Assembly: GCF_020687695.1 (NCBI RefSeq)
Contig: NZ_JAJEWL010000010.1
Location: 1-64,000 of the forward strand
Source of the DNA: Pusillimonas sp. MFBS29
Lineage (GTDB): Bacteria > Pseudomonadota > Gammaproteobacteria > Burkholderiales > Burkholderiaceae_B
Length of the DNA stretch: 64,000 nucleotides
Reading direction: 5' to 3'
Within the stretch, counting starts at the first letter, position 1, and each line of letters opens with the position of its first letter. Under the pieces are notes generated by a model. The model was not told the DNA's origin. It ran no database searches and saw only the letters and a program-made list of their open reading frames with translations. The position numbers and the translations under genes are program-made. Positions 7,228 through 16,763 of this stretch are shown here, piece after piece.

Positions 7228-8481
7228 ATGCCTCGTGCATCAAACAATCAAAATCCGCTGTTGCAGTTCGTCAGCAATGGCAGTCTTGTCACGCAGATCC
7301 TGATCGGCCTGGTCGCCGGCGTTATTCTGGCCCTGGTAGCGCCGCAAGCGGCCGGCGCAGTGGCACTACTGGGCAATCTGTTTGTCAGCGCGCTCAAAGC
7401 AGTCGCTCCCGTGCTGGTTTTTGTGCTGGTGGCTGCTGCCATCGCCAACCACAAGCATGGTCAGCAGATCAGTATGGGCCCGATCCTGGTCCTGTATTTG
7501 CTGGGAACTTTCGCCGCTGCCCTGGTGGCCGTTGCAGCCAGCTTCATGTTCCCCCTGACCATACAGCTGAAAGTCGACGCCCAAACGCTCAGTGCACCCG
7601 GCGGCATTATCGAAGTGCTGACCACACTACTCATGAATGTGGTCGACAACCCTGTTAACGCGCTGCTCAATGCCAATTACATTGGCATTCTGGCATGGGC
7701 CATCGCAACCGGCATCGCCATGCGCCACGCGCACGGCGCCACCAAGAATGTGATGGCGGACCTGTCCATGGTTCTGTCCTTCATCGTCAAGGTGGTGATC
7801 CGCTTTGCGCCTCTTGGTATTTTTGGATTGGTTGCCGCGACGATCGCCGAAGCCGGCCTGAATGCCTTGCTGGACTACGCGCGTCTGTTGGCGGTATTGC
7901 TTGGCTGCATGTTTTTGGTGGCACTGGTGGTCAATCCCATCATCGTTTTTGCCAAGATCCGTCGCAACCCCTACCCGCTGGTCTTTACCTGCCTGCGTGA
8001 AAGCGGCATTACCGCCTTTTTCACACGCAGTTCGGCTGCCAACATCCCGGTAAATTTGGAGTTGTGCAAGCGTCTGGGTCTGCCTGCAGAGACTTACTCC
8101 GTTTCGATCCCGTTGGGCGCCACCATCAATATGGCGGGTGCTGCGGTGACCATCACCGTCCTGACGCTGGCTGCCGTGAATACACTGGGCATACAGGTTG
8201 ACATCTTTACCGCGCTGTTACTGAGCGTGGTCGCCGCCATTTGTGCTTGCGGGGCATCGGGCGTTGCCGGTGGCTCTTTGCTGCTGATTCCGCTGGCTTG
8301 CAGCCTGTTTGGCATTTCCAATGATATTGCCATGCAGGTAGTTGGTGTCGGCTTCATTATCGGCGTCTTGCAGGACTCTACCGAAACCGCCCTGAATTCC
8401 TCGACCGATGTGCTGTTCACTGCTGCAGGTACTTACGACCAAATAGCCAGGGAAGCAGCTACCGGTTCAACGAAAGCTTAA
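7228..8481 (+). CDS. sstT: Serine/threonine:Na+ symporter
   Basis: 417 residues, the usual SstT length. SstT imports serine and threonine with sodium across the inner membrane and belongs to the dicarboxylate/amino acid:cation symporter (DAACS) family. The N-terminus ([19 protein letters not shown]) and the family's transport core are recognisable: a serine-rich loop ([13 protein letters not shown], about residue 265) and a conserved stretch around [12 protein letters not shown] (near 295). About eight or nine hydrophobic segments are present. A strong intrinsic terminator follows at 8523, so it is probably a single-gene unit. It is divergent from ssrA. Confidence 0.92.
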   Translation: MPRASNNQNPLLQFVSNGSLVTQILIGLVAGVILALVAPQAAGAVALLGNLFVSALKAVAPVLVFVLVAAAIANHKHGQQISMGPILVLYLLGTFAAALVAVAASFMFPLTIQLKVDAQTLSAPGGIIEVLTTLLMNVVDNPVNALLNANYIGILAWAIATGIAMRHAHGATKNVMADLSMVLSFIVKVVIRFAPLGIFGLVAATIAEAGLNALLDYARLLAVLLGCMFLVALVVNPIIVFAKIRRNPYPLVFTCLRESGITAFFTRSSAANIPVNLELCKRLGLPAETYSVSIPLGATINMAGAAVTITVLTLAAVNTLGIQVDIFTALLLSVVAAICACGASGVAGGSLLLIPLACSLFGISNDIAMQVVGVGFIIGVLQDSTETALNSSTDVLFTAAGTYDQIAREAATGSTKA

Positions 8482-8522
8482 GCAGTTCGTACCCTGCCCC
8501 GGTTTGCGGGTCGGTACGATTG

Positions 8523-8562
8523 AAAAAAAGCAGGGCCTGCATAATGCAGGCCCTGCTTTTTT
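8523..8562 (+). terminator. Intrinsic terminator after sstT
   Basis: A perfect GC-rich inverted repeat (AGCAGGGCCTGC / GCAGGCCCTGCT around ATAAT) is flanked by A and T runs. It can work for sstT and for the convergent nitrite reductase gene. Confidence 0.92.
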
Positions 8563-8632
8563 GTGTATCACCGGCAGGTTGCCGGTGATACAAGGCGGCT
8601 GACTTCACCGCCGGTTGATGACATCGTAAGGC

Positions 8633-10039
8633 TTAGTGATGTCCTGCCTTGGGAGCCGCTGCTGCCGGAGCAGGATCGTGCGCGTGGAAGACCTTGTTGT
8701 CTTCCGGACCGGTTACGGTAAGGACACCAGCCAGGCCTTTTTCAACACGCGACAGGGCGTGGTCGACCAGGATGTAGTGACCGGGATAGTCGGTCTTGAA
8801 CTCAACCATGGCAGCACCGCCCGGAGGAACCGAGGTGGTTTGCACGTCAGTCAGCGGTGGGCTGGTCAGGGAGGCGTGTGTGTATACGCGATCAAAAACT
8901 TCACCGATAACGTGGAAACTGGACGTCAGGTTGGGGCCACCTACACCAAAGAAGATGCGGACGGTTTCACCGACTTTGGATTCCATTTTGTACTGCTCGC
9001 TCAGGGCGCCCATTGCACCGTTGAACATCAGGTGCTCGGGGTTCTCGTCCAGCAGTTTTTCAAGCGAGAACTCCTGGTGCCCCTGTGCCCCGTGTTTTTC
9101 TGCGGTATAGAGTTCACCTTGCATGACGTAGAACTCGCGATCGACTTCAGCCAGGCCGCCTTCGGGTTCGACCAGGATCATGCCGTACATACCGTTGGTG
9201 ATGTGCTGCGCCACCATAGGCGTTGCGCAGTGATACACGAACAGTCCGGGATGCTTGGCCGTGAAGGTAAAGCTCTTGGCCTGACCGGGAGCTGCTTGCG
9301 TGACATCGGCACCGCCGCCCGGGCCGGTTACAGCGTGCAGGTCGATGGAGTGGATGTGCGAAGCATCGGAGGCATTGGAAAGGTTGATGGTAACCGTATC
9401 ACCGACACGTACACGAATGAACGGACCAGGTACCGTGTTGTTGAAGGTCCAGTATTTGTAGGTGCTGCCGTTTGCCAGCTTGCCAACGACTTCGGTGGTT
9501 TCCAGATCGACAGTAACATGCTCGGGGCCGCGCTTGCCGACGGGAACACCGACTTCAGTGGGATCCTTGGCAATATTAAGCGCCGTGCTCTCGGCTTGTT
9601 CCTGAGGCTCGCCCACAATCAGCTTGCCGAACATGCCGGCGGCCTTGTGGCCGGGCAGTGTGCACAGATATTCGAATGTACCGTTTCTGTCGGCACGGAA
9701 CACGATGGACGTGGCCGCTCCCTTGCCGGTAATGTGGTCGGACTTGGCGCCGAACTGGGGTACAGCAATGTCGTGTATGGCACCGTCGCCATTGATGACG
9801 TTGATCTGCACGACGGCATTTTCAGGTACTTTCAAGTCGGGATTGATTTGCCCGCTGATGGCACCGGCGTCACCCACAAACACCAGCTTGCCGTCTGCGA
9901 TGTTGGTACGCAGAGTAAAGGTGATGTCAGGTGTGTAGGTGACAGTGCCATGCGGCGCATCGCCATCGTGGGCCGCAAAAGATGGGGCGACAAACCCCAG
10001 CGATGCCATAACGGCCATTAACACAAGCAAAATTCGCAT
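8633..10039 (-). CDS. nirK: Copper-containing nitrite reductase with extra N-terminal cupredoxin domain
   Basis: 468 residues from the ATG at 10039, which follows a GGGGAAC ribosome-binding site and begins a Sec signal peptide ending near residue 23. It reduces nitrite to nitric oxide in the periplasm. Residues about 28-143 form an extra cupredoxin with a full type 1 copper site (H89, C126, H131, M136). The catalytic two-domain NirK follows: H230, C271, H279 and M284 for type 1 copper; H235, H270 and H427 for type 2 copper; D233 and H376 as proton-relay residues. Classic NirK has about 360-380 residues and no such fusion; Hyphomicrobium-type NirK has one. It probably carries its own electron-entry domain. 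An FNR/NNR-type box lies upstream. No other denitrification gene is in the window. Confidence 0.93.
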   Translation of the reverse strand: MRILLVLMAVMASLGFVAPSFAAHDGDAPHGTVTYTPDITFTLRTNIADGKLVFVGDAGAISGQINPDLKVPENAVVQINVINGDGAIHDIAVPQFGAKSDHITGKGAATSIVFRADRNGTFEYLCTLPGHKAAGMFGKLIVGEPQEQAESTALNIAKDPTEVGVPVGKRGPEHVTVDLETTEVVGKLANGSTYKYWTFNNTVPGPFIRVRVGDTVTINLSNASDASHIHSIDLHAVTGPGGGADVTQAAPGQAKSFTFTAKHPGLFVYHCATPMVAQHITNGMYGMILVEPEGGLAEVDREFYVMQGELYTAEKHGAQGHQEFSLEKLLDENPEHLMFNGAMGALSEQYKMESKVGETVRIFFGVGGPNLTSSFHVIGEVFDRVYTHASLTSPPLTDVQTTSVPPGGAAMVEFKTDYPGHYILVDHALSRVEKGLAGVLTVTGPEDNKVFHAHDPAPAAAAPKAGHH

Positions 10040-10111
10040 TATTGTTCCCCTATAAATTTGCGATTTAATGCACTCCAGTCTGCACTGTGCCTTGTCCACC
10101 ACATACCTTCT

Positions 10112-10125
10112 TTGATGTAGGTCAA
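10112..10125. promoter_or_regulatory. FNR/NNR(DNR)-type box upstream of nirK
   Basis: TTGATGTAGGTCAA, nearly the TTGAT-N4-ATCAA consensus. Its centre is about 79 bases upstream of the nirK start. An activator bound near -41.5 would place transcription start around 10077 and leave a leader of roughly 38 bases. This predicts induction under low oxygen and/or nitric oxide. Confidence 0.75.
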
Positions 10126-10276
10126 GGTAAGCATATGCTAGCACCACAGACCCTCTTATTACCAACAAAAATGGAACAGTAATTCGCAAACCGCATGGGT
10201 TATCAAACAATAAGGGCTAATCCATAATGGACACATCAATATTTTTGCCATTAGCAATCAGACCTTCGGAGAACTC

Positions 10277-10927
10277 ATGAAACTGCTGCGCGTAGACTCG
10301 AGCATTAACGGTGCCAATTCCATTTCCCGCAAACTCACCCAGGACATCGTGGACCAATGGGTAGCGGCCGTTCCCGGCACACAAGTCGAAACCCTGGACC
10401 TGGCCGTGGATACACCGGCTCATTTTTCCCAAGACGCCATGGGTTTTCGGCTGCCTCCTTCGGATACCGAACTGACCGAAGCACAGCGTCGCGAAAACGC
10501 CTTGTCTGAAGCCCTGGTTTCCCAGTTTCTGGCTACCGACGTCATTGTGGTGGGCGCCCCCCTGTATAACTTCTCCGTGCCTTCACAACTGAAAGCCTGG
10601 ATAGATCGACTTGCACAAGCCGGCCGCACTTTCAAGTACACGGAATCGGGCGTGGTTGGCCTGGCGACGGGCAAGACTGTCATCGCAGCCCTCAGCCGCG
10701 GCGGTATCTACTCGAACAGCGAAGCCGGTCGCGCCATGGAGCATCAGGAAACCTACCTGAAGACCATCTTCGGCTTCTTCGGCATCACCGACATCCGTAT
10801 CGTGCGCGCTGAAGGCACCGATATGGGTGGCGACAGTCGCGCCAAGGCACTGGAAACGGCCGACCGCTGCATCAAGACCATCGCCACCACCAGCTTCGAC
10901 GCGCAAACCGACGAAGCCGCAGCCTGA
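10277..10927 (+). CDS. azoR: FMN-dependent NADH:quinone oxidoreductase / azoreductase
   Basis: 216 residues of the flavodoxin-like AzoR family, which reduces quinones and azo compounds with NADH. The start [20 protein letters not shown] is the phosphate-binding region. [17 protein letters not shown] (about 96-112) is the conserved FMN-binding segment, and ALSRGGIYS (about 139) lines the flavin pocket. It is divergent from nirK across a 237-base spacer. A GGAG ribosome-binding site lies 8 bases before the ATG. No adjacent regulator of the usual LysR or MarR type is present. Confidence 0.9.
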   Translation: MKLLRVDSSINGANSISRKLTQDIVDQWVAAVPGTQVETLDLAVDTPAHFSQDAMGFRLPPSDTELTEAQRRENALSEALVSQFLATDVIVVGAPLYNFSVPSQLKAWIDRLAQAGRTFKYTESGVVGLATGKTVIAALSRGGIYSNSEAGRAMEHQETYLKTIFGFFGITDIRIVRAEGTDMGGDSRAKALETADRCIKTIATTSFDAQTDEAAA

Positions 10928-11010
10928 TTCACGACAGGCTACAATCAGGCCTGTTCTGGTGCCTGCCCAATCCCGGGCCGGCACCATTAGAACCTCAATG
11001 TGCCTGAACA

Positions 11011-12402
11011 GTGACCTCCCCTCTTCCTTTCTCCAGCCTGCCGCTTTCCCAAGCCATACTCGATAACCTGGGAACCCTGGACTACCAGGCCATGACACCC
11101 ATACAGGAACAGAGCCTGCCGCTCATACTGGAAGGTCGCGACCTGATCGCACAAGCCAAGACCGGTAGCGGAAAAACCGCGGCGTTCGGATTGGGCATAG
11201 TTCACAAGCTGAACGCATCGGCCTATCACATCCAGGCGCTGGTACTGTGCCCTACCCGCGAACTAAGCGAACAGGTAGCCAGTGAACTGCGCCGCCTGGC
11301 CCGTGCCATCGGCAACATCAAGGTACTGACCTTGTGTGGCGGTACGCCAATACGGCCGCAGACCGAATCCCTGAAGTTCGGTGCCCACGTCATTGTCGGC
11401 ACACCCGGGCGCCTGATGGATCACATTGAACGGGAAAGCGTGGATTTTTCAAGGCTGCACACCCTGGTGCTGGACGAGGCCGACCGCATGCTCGACATGG
11501 GCTTTTACGACGACGTAACCAGAATCGTGAAAGCCTGCGCCACCCGGCGCCAGACATTGCTGTTTTCAGCCACCTATGCCGACGACATCCGCAAGGCAAG
11601 CGCACGGTTTCTGCGCGCTCCCGCCGAGGTCAAAGTCGAGTCTGTGCACGATGCGGGCCAGATCGAGCAGCGTTTTTACGAAATCGATGCCGACCGGCGC
11701 CACAGTGCGGTGGCCCAGCTGCTGGAACATTTCCGTCCTGAATCGACGCTCGCTTTTTGCAATACCAAAGCACAGTGCCGGGAGCTGGCCCAATACCTTG
11801 AGTCGCGCGGCTTCAGCGCGCTGGCGCTGCATGGAGATCTGGAACAACGCGAACGTGAAGATGTGCTGATTCAATTTGCCAATCGCAGTTGCTCGGTACT
11901 GGTTGCCACCGACGTCGCTGCACGTGGTCTGGACATCGACTCACTCGACGCAGTCATCAACGTCGAGATCACACCCGATCCCGAAGTTCATATACATCGT
12001 ATCGGCCGTACCGGCCGCGGCCAGGCCAAAGGGCTGGCTTTGAGCTTGTGCGCACCCTTTGAAATGCGCTGGGCCAACCAGATCGAACAATACCAAGGTC
12101 AGTCCATCAGCTGGGCCAACCTGAAGTCGCTCAAGCCCGCCCCGGGCGGGCGTTTGCGCGCACCCATGGTGACGCTATGCATACAAGGCGGCAAGAAGGA
12201 CAAGCTGCGCCCTGGCGACTTGCTGGGTGCGCTGACCAAAGACGCGGGCTTTGCCGGCGCCCAGATAGGCAAGATCAATATTCTGGAATTCGTCAGCTTC
12301 GTCGCACTCGAGCGCGGCATAGCAAAACAGGCCTACGGCAAACTGAGCACCGGCAATATCAAGGGCCGGCGCTTCAAGATGCGCTTCATGGCCGAAGTCT
12401 GA
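11011..12402 (+). CDS. dbpA: ATP-dependent RNA helicase DbpA
   Basis: 463 residues. DbpA is a DEAD-box helicase that remodels 23S rRNA during large-subunit assembly. Motifs in order: Q motif (MTPIQEQ), AKTGSGKT (motif I), PTRELSEQ (Ia), TPGRLMDH, VLDEADRML (DEAD, II), FSATYADD (III), ARGLDID (V) and HRIGRTGR (VI). The C-terminal 75 residues match the DbpA RNA-binding domain (LCIQGGKKDKLRPGDLLGAL), which binds hairpin 92 of 23S rRNA. It starts with GTG. The ATG at 10998 is out of frame. It converges on ribA with only 30 bases between. Confidence 0.93.
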   Translation: MTSPLPFSSLPLSQAILDNLGTLDYQAMTPIQEQSLPLILEGRDLIAQAKTGSGKTAAFGLGIVHKLNASAYHIQALVLCPTRELSEQVASELRRLARAIGNIKVLTLCGGTPIRPQTESLKFGAHVIVGTPGRLMDHIERESVDFSRLHTLVLDEADRMLDMGFYDDVTRIVKACATRRQTLLFSATYADDIRKASARFLRAPAEVKVESVHDAGQIEQRFYEIDADRRHSAVAQLLEHFRPESTLAFCNTKAQCRELAQYLESRGFSALALHGDLEQREREDVLIQFANRSCSVLVATDVAARGLDIDSLDAVINVEITPDPEVHIHRIGRTGRGQAKGLALSLCAPFEMRWANQIEQYQGQSISWANLKSLKPAPGGRLRAPMVTLCIQGGKKDKLRPGDLLGALTKDAGFAGAQIGKINILEFVSFVALERGIAKQAYGKLSTGNIKGRRFKMRFMAEV

Positions 12403-12432
12403 TTCCAACGCAGCCTGTACGGGTAACGGCCG

Positions 12433-13101
12433 TTACAGGCGCTCCTTGAGCCAATGACCCAGCTTGGCCGCCTTGGTGCTCAGGTAGTTTTCGTTAAACG
12501 GATTGCGATTCACCTGTATGGGCAAACGTTCCTCTACACGTACGCCTATCTTTTCCATGGCCCTGACCTTGCGCGGGTTGTTGGTCATGAGCCGCAAGGA
12601 CTTGATGCCGAACTTGTCGAGCATGGGCTTGCATAAATCGTAGCGCCGCATGTCGGCCGGGAAGCCCAGCTGTTCATTGGCTTCGACCGTATCCGCCCCG
12701 GCATCCTGCAGCTGATAGGCACGGATTTTATTGACCAGGCCAATGCCCCGCCCTTCCTGACGCAAATACAGCAAGGCACCACGACCCTCGGTCGCAATTG
12801 CCTGCAGCGCAGTTTCCAGCTGCGCGCCGCAATCACAACGCTGACTGAACAAGGCGTCTCCGGTCAGGCATTCGGAATGCACCCTGGCCAGAACGGGTCG
12901 GCCGTCGGATACGTCGCCAAGGGTGAGGATAAGATGTTCTTTGCTGGTAGCAGGATCCAGGAAAATATGGATAAGAAATTCCGCCCAGGGCGTAGGCAAC
13001 TTGCTGGATGCGACAAAATCCAGCTGATAATTTACCAATCTGGCGCCATCAACGTTTGTTTCGTCTTGTGCAACCGGATCAGCACCTGGCTTGTACTGCA
13101 T
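12433..13101 (-). CDS. ribA: GTP cyclohydrolase II
   Basis: 222 residues from the ATG at 13101. The open frame continues upstream, but family alignment starts here. It catalyses the first committed step of riboflavin synthesis, opening GTP to the diaminopyrimidine product with release of formate and pyrophosphate. The zinc site C...CDCG is in [16 protein letters not shown] (about residue 76), and the GTP-binding [14 protein letters not shown] follows. The C-terminal LMTNNPRKV is typical. It stands alone without a fused RibB domain, and I see no FMN riboswitch upstream. Confidence 0.93.
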   Translation of the reverse strand: MQYKPGADPVAQDETNVDGARLVNYQLDFVASSKLPTPWAEFLIHIFLDPATSKEHLILTLGDVSDGRPVLARVHSECLTGDALFSQRCDCGAQLETALQAIATEGRGALLYLRQEGRGIGLVNKIRAYQLQDAGADTVEANEQLGFPADMRRYDLCKPMLDKFGIKSLRLMTNNPRKVRAMEKIGVRVEERLPIQVNRNPFNENYLSTKAAKLGHWLKERL

Positions 13102-13206
13102 GATAAAAAAACCTCGAGGAATCTGGCGAAGCCTGACACGCGTCAGTCCCTGCATACGCACCAGCGCTGCCTGCCTACAGGCAATATGATACTGCGGCAA
13201 GCAATG

Positions 13207-13231
13207 AAAAGGGCAGCCGCTAAGGCTGCCC
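13207..13231 (-). terminator. Intrinsic terminator after the liv operon
   Basis: On the minus strand GGGGCAGCC TTAGC GGCTGCCC is followed by TTTTC, about 27 bases after the livF stop. It ends the ABC transporter operon before ribA. Confidence 0.8.
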
Positions 13232-13257
13232 CGGTCAGCAAACCAAGAAATGGCCTG

Positions 13258-13962
13258 CTATACCTTAACTCCAAGGTATTTTTGAATCACAGAATTATCT
13301 TGCTGCAATTCATCAGGAGTGCCGTCGAATACCATATGGCCATTGTTGATCAGGTAACAGCGATCGGCCAGCGAAAGTGCCGCCCTTACGTTCTGCTCCA
13401 CAATAATAATGGTATTGCCGGCTTCAGCCAGACGGCGGCACACCTCGATAAGATCGCGCACGATCAGTGGGGCCAGCCCCTCGAAGGGCTCGTCCAGCAT
13501 GATGATGTTGGCGTTGCGTATCATCGCCCGTGCAATGGCCAGCATCTGCTGCTCGCCACCCGACAACTGCTTGCCCCGATTGCGCCGGCGTTCGGCCAGA
13601 CGGGGAAAGGTTTCGTAGATTTCATCGAGCGAGCGTGCCTGGTCTGCCGACATCGCCGCAAGCTGCAGGTTCTCCTGCACAGTAATGGACCCGAATACGC
13701 GCCGCTCTTCGGGGACTAGTTGTATGCCACGCCTGGCCAACTGATACGGAGGAAGCTGCTGCACTTCTGTCCCGTTATGGCGGATGATGCCGCTTTTGGC
13801 CTGCACCATGCCCATCAGGGTCTTCAGCGTAGTGCTTTTGCCGGCGCCGTTACGGCCCAGCAAAGCCACCACTTCATTTTCTTCCACGCGCATCGACACG
13901 TCGAACAGGATATGGGAATCCCCATAGTAGCTATTGATTTTATCGACCTCAAGCAGACTCAT
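13258..13962 (-). CDS. livF: Branched-chain amino acid-type ABC transporter ATPase (LivF)
   Basis: 234 residues. One of two ATP-hydrolysing subunits that power the importer at the cytoplasmic face. Walker A GRNGAGKST (about 36-44), signature LSGGEQQMLAIARAM (about 134), Walker B IIMLDEP followed by FEGLAPL, and an H-loop region (IIIVEQNV) are all intact. The start overlaps the end of the upstream fusion gene by 14 bases. The FEGLAP element is characteristic of LivF. The substrate class is inferred from family only; urea, amide and aromatic-acid importers use the same ATPase type. Confidence 0.9.
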   Translation of the reverse strand: MSLLEVDKINSYYGDSHILFDVSMRVEENEVVALLGRNGAGKSTTLKTLMGMVQAKSGIIRHNGTEVQQLPPYQLARRGIQLVPEERRVFGSITVQENLQLAAMSADQARSLDEIYETFPRLAERRRNRGKQLSGGEQQMLAIARAMIRNANIIMLDEPFEGLAPLIVRDLIEVCRRLAEAGNTIIIVEQNVRAALSLADRCYLINNGHMVFDGTPDELQQDNSVIQKYLGVKV

Positions 13963-15787
13963 GCTCGTCCATCCCTCCGAGATATGCTGCCTGGACTGCC
14001 GGACTCATCCGGATTTCGTCCGGAGTGCCTTCCGCCAGTTTGCGGCCTTCATAAAGTACGGTAATACGCTCAGCCAGCTCAAACATGGCATCCATGTCGT
14101 GCTCGACGATGACCATGCTGCGGCCCTTGCGTATTGATTTAAGCAGTGCAACAACGAGCACGCGCTCTTCAGGCCCCAACCCTGCCAGGGGCTCGTCGAA
14201 CAACAGCACATTGGCACCCGTGGCCAGTGCCAGGCCGATCTCGAGGCGTCGCTTCTCGCCATAAGACAGCTCTGACACCAGGGTATCACCCTGACGCTTG
14301 AGCCCCACCAGATCGATGGCTGCATTCACCTGCTCATCCAGACCTTCGGAGTTATGCAGACCACGCAGCATATCGGTGCGGAACTTGCCACGGCTGCGTG
14401 CCAGCACAGGAATCGCGGCATTCTGCCGGACAGTCAACCCCTCGAACAACTGATTGATCTGGTAGCTCTTGCTCATGCCCAACTGACATACCGCGGTGAC
14501 GCCGATGCCGGTGATTTCCTGGCCGCGGAAGAACACCTGCCCTTTGGTCGTGGCCAGCTCGCCAGCAAGCATGGCAAAGAAGGTTGACTTGCCTGCGCCG
14601 TTCGGCCCGATAACGCCATGCATCGCGCCTTCAGCCAGGGAAAAGTCCACATCACTCACAGCGGTAAGCCCGCCATACTGCTTGGTGATGCCACGTGCCT
14701 CGAGTACGGGCGCACCCGGTCTGTTGGCGATGGGCGGCACAATAGCCAGTTCTGCACTGCTCTCGGTATCGGCTTCGTCATCGACGTTGGCAGCGCCTTT
14801 GCGGCGACGCTTCATGAAGTCGATCACACCACCTGCGACCCCATGACGGAACACCGTCACCAGCACCACGAACACGATGCCCAGTATCAGCTTCCAGTAG
14901 GCACCGATGTCGGATACCTGTTGCAAGCCTTCATACAGATACAGCCAGATGGTGGCACCCAGCAAGGGTCCCAGCAGCGTACCGGCGCCGCCCATCACAG
15001 TCTGTATAACCAGCTGTGCCGAAGTATCGAGTGAAAAGGCATCGGGTGGCATGTAAGACTGGAACACACCCAGCAGCCCACCTGCCAGACCACCATAGGC
15101 GGCGGCAATCACGAACACCGTCAGCTTATAGTTTTGTATGGCATGACCCAGCGCCATGGCCCGCTTGGGATTACCGCGGATGGCCTTGAGTACGGCACCA
15201 AAGGGAGAGCGAACGATGCGGCGTGCGACCAGATAGCCGATGAAGAAAAATGCCGCGACAAACCAGTACATGGGCCAGCCACTGGAAATATTGATGGTTG
15301 TGAAGCCCAGTGATATTTCGGGTGGCGGCACACCGGCAATGCCGTTTTCCCCTCCGGTGTACTCCTTGAACAGCGAGTTCTCCAGAAAGTAGAACATCTC
15401 GCCAAAGGCCAGCGTGCTCATGGCAAAGTAGATGCCTGTACGACGCAAGGTCAGGTAGCCGATGGCCAGTCCTGCCAGGGCTGCAATGACCACGCCACAC
15501 AGCAAAGCCAGCAGCATGTTCGGCACTATGCCCGAAGTCAGCAGATACGCTGCTACAAAACCACCCGTACCATAGAACGCCGACTGACCGAAAGACAGCA
15601 GGCCGGTGTAGCCAAACAGCAGGTCGAATCCCAGACCGAACAGACCCCAGATAAGAATACGGGTCAGCAAGTCTGCGCTCATGCCCAGATACGGCAAGAC
15701 GAACGGAGCGGCAAGCAGGCACACGCCCACGATTATTTCGGGAAGGCGATGGCGCAAGTATTTGCCGGAGTGTTGATGCGTGCTCAT
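13949..15787 (-). CDS. Fused ABC permease-ATPase (LivM-LivG)
   Basis: 612 residues. The first 330 or so are a LivM-type permease with about nine membrane segments and the LivM loop AIRGNPKRAMALGH. A linker rich in charged residues follows (KRRRKGAANVDDEADTESS region). Residues about 355-610 form a LivG-type ATPase with GPNGAGKST, LSYGEKRRLEIG and VLLFDEPLAGLGP. In E. coli these are two proteins; the fusion recurs in some proteobacterial Liv-type operons. The frame is continuous with no sign of a frameshift artefact. It is translationally coupled to livH (4-base ATGA overlap). Confidence 0.9.
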   Translation of the reverse strand: MSTHQHSGKYLRHRLPEIIVGVCLLAAPFVLPYLGMSADLLTRILIWGLFGLGFDLLFGYTGLLSFGQSAFYGTGGFVAAYLLTSGIVPNMLLALLCGVVIAALAGLAIGYLTLRRTGIYFAMSTLAFGEMFYFLENSLFKEYTGGENGIAGVPPPEISLGFTTINISSGWPMYWFVAAFFFIGYLVARRIVRSPFGAVLKAIRGNPKRAMALGHAIQNYKLTVFVIAAAYGGLAGGLLGVFQSYMPPDAFSLDTSAQLVIQTVMGGAGTLLGPLLGATIWLYLYEGLQQVSDIGAYWKLILGIVFVVLVTVFRHGVAGGVIDFMKRRRKGAANVDDEADTESSAELAIVPPIANRPGAPVLEARGITKQYGGLTAVSDVDFSLAEGAMHGVIGPNGAGKSTFFAMLAGELATTKGQVFFRGQEITGIGVTAVCQLGMSKSYQINQLFEGLTVRQNAAIPVLARSRGKFRTDMLRGLHNSEGLDEQVNAAIDLVGLKRQGDTLVSELSYGEKRRLEIGLALATGANVLLFDEPLAGLGPEERVLVVALLKSIRKGRSMVIVEHDMDAMFELAERITVLYEGRKLAEGTPDEIRMSPAVQAAYLGGMDEHESA

Positions 15788-16659
15788 TCGCGGCCCTCCT
15801 GTCCCATCAGACCTTGTGGCCGGAAGATAAGAATCAATGCCATCACAACAAACAGCATCACATGAGAGTATGCAGGATTAAACATAGAGGTAAGACTGAG
15901 TATGACGCCCGCGATAATGCCGCCGATAATTGCTCCGGGAAACGACCCCACGCCACCGATGACCACCACCACGAAGGAGTCGACCAGTATTCGGTGTCCC
16001 ATGTCGGGCGACAGGGTAACAATGGGTGAATCGATCACCCCCGCATAGCCAGCCGCCATGGCGCCAAGGCCGAACACCAGCAAAAAGGTACGCTTGACGT
16101 TGATGCCCAGGGCGTTGACCATCTGTGCATCTTCAATGCCTGCGCGCACGATCAGGCCCAGACTGGTGCGGTACAGCACGTAATACAGCACGGCCAGGGT
16201 GGCCGCCGCAATGCCCAGCGCCTCGAGACGATAAAGCGGGTAGATCAGTGTGCCGATCTTGGCAATGCCCTGCCCCCACTCGGGTGTGGGCACCGACAGG
16301 CTGATGCCGCCGTAAATCGACCTGACCAATTCCACCAGGATGATGCCTATGCCGAACGTGACCAGAATCTGGTCCTCGTGCGGACGGCTATAGTATTGAC
16401 GCATGAGGCCACGCTCGATGATGAGCCCGACCACCAGGGCCACCAGCGAGCCCGCGACGATGGCGACGACAAAAGAGCCCGTCATCTCGTACGCGGTGTA
16501 ACCGGCGTATGAGCCAACCACAAACAAGGCGCCATGCGCAAAGTTGATAACCCCGAGAGTGCCGTAGATAATCGTCAAACCGGTACTGATAAGCGCCAGC
16601 AACAGACCAGTGGCCAGTCCGTTGAATAGCTGTGATAAGAACAACGACATGCTCGGCAT
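15784..16659 (-). CDS. livH: Branched-chain amino acid-type ABC transporter permease (LivH)
   Basis: 291 residues with eight or so hydrophobic segments, typical of LivH. It forms the membrane channel with the LivM half of the downstream fusion. GLTIIYGTLGVINFAHGALF (about 27-46) is the conserved LivH signature. The start at 16659 is supported by AGGAGGAAC a few bases upstream; a second ATG lies at 16650. It follows the substrate-binding protein gene across a spacer containing a strong hairpin. Confidence 0.9.
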   Translation of the reverse strand: MPSMSLFLSQLFNGLATGLLLALISTGLTIIYGTLGVINFAHGALFVVGSYAGYTAYEMTGSFVVAIVAGSLVALVVGLIIERGLMRQYYSRPHEDQILVTFGIGIILVELVRSIYGGISLSVPTPEWGQGIAKIGTLIYPLYRLEALGIAAATLAVLYYVLYRTSLGLIVRAGIEDAQMVNALGINVKRTFLLVFGLGAMAAGYAGVIDSPIVTLSPDMGHRILVDSFVVVVIGGVGSFPGAIIGGIIAGVILSLTSMFNPAYSHVMLFVVMALILIFRPQGLMGQEGRE

Positions 16660-16697
16660 TCAAGTTCCTCCTTTACATGTAGCGCACCCGGAATGAT

Positions 16698-16737
16698 CCG
16701 GACGGGCGGCCCTGCCCCGTGCAGGGCTCCCGTCCGG
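16698..16737 (-). terminator. Strong hairpin between substrate-binding protein and permease genes
   Basis: A GC-rich stem (CCGGACGGG / CCCGTCCGG plus an inner GCCCTGC / GCAGGGC) lies in the 104-base gap, with no U tract. In transporter operons such hairpins often trim or stabilise the mRNA so that the binding protein is made in excess over the membrane parts. That role is inferred. Confidence 0.7.
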
Positions 16738-16763
16738 CCATTCTTTGTTGTCGTTATTTTTTA

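Noticed and set aside
8636-10021. 461-codon open frame on the plus strand, antisense to nirK
   Set aside because: The minus strand has complete NirK motifs and a signal peptide. The antisense frame has no recognisable domain and exists because GC-rich codons keep it open.
13102-13257. FMN riboswitch upstream of ribA
   Set aside because: The region holds only the liv terminator and unstructured sequence; the conserved RFN-element segments were not found.
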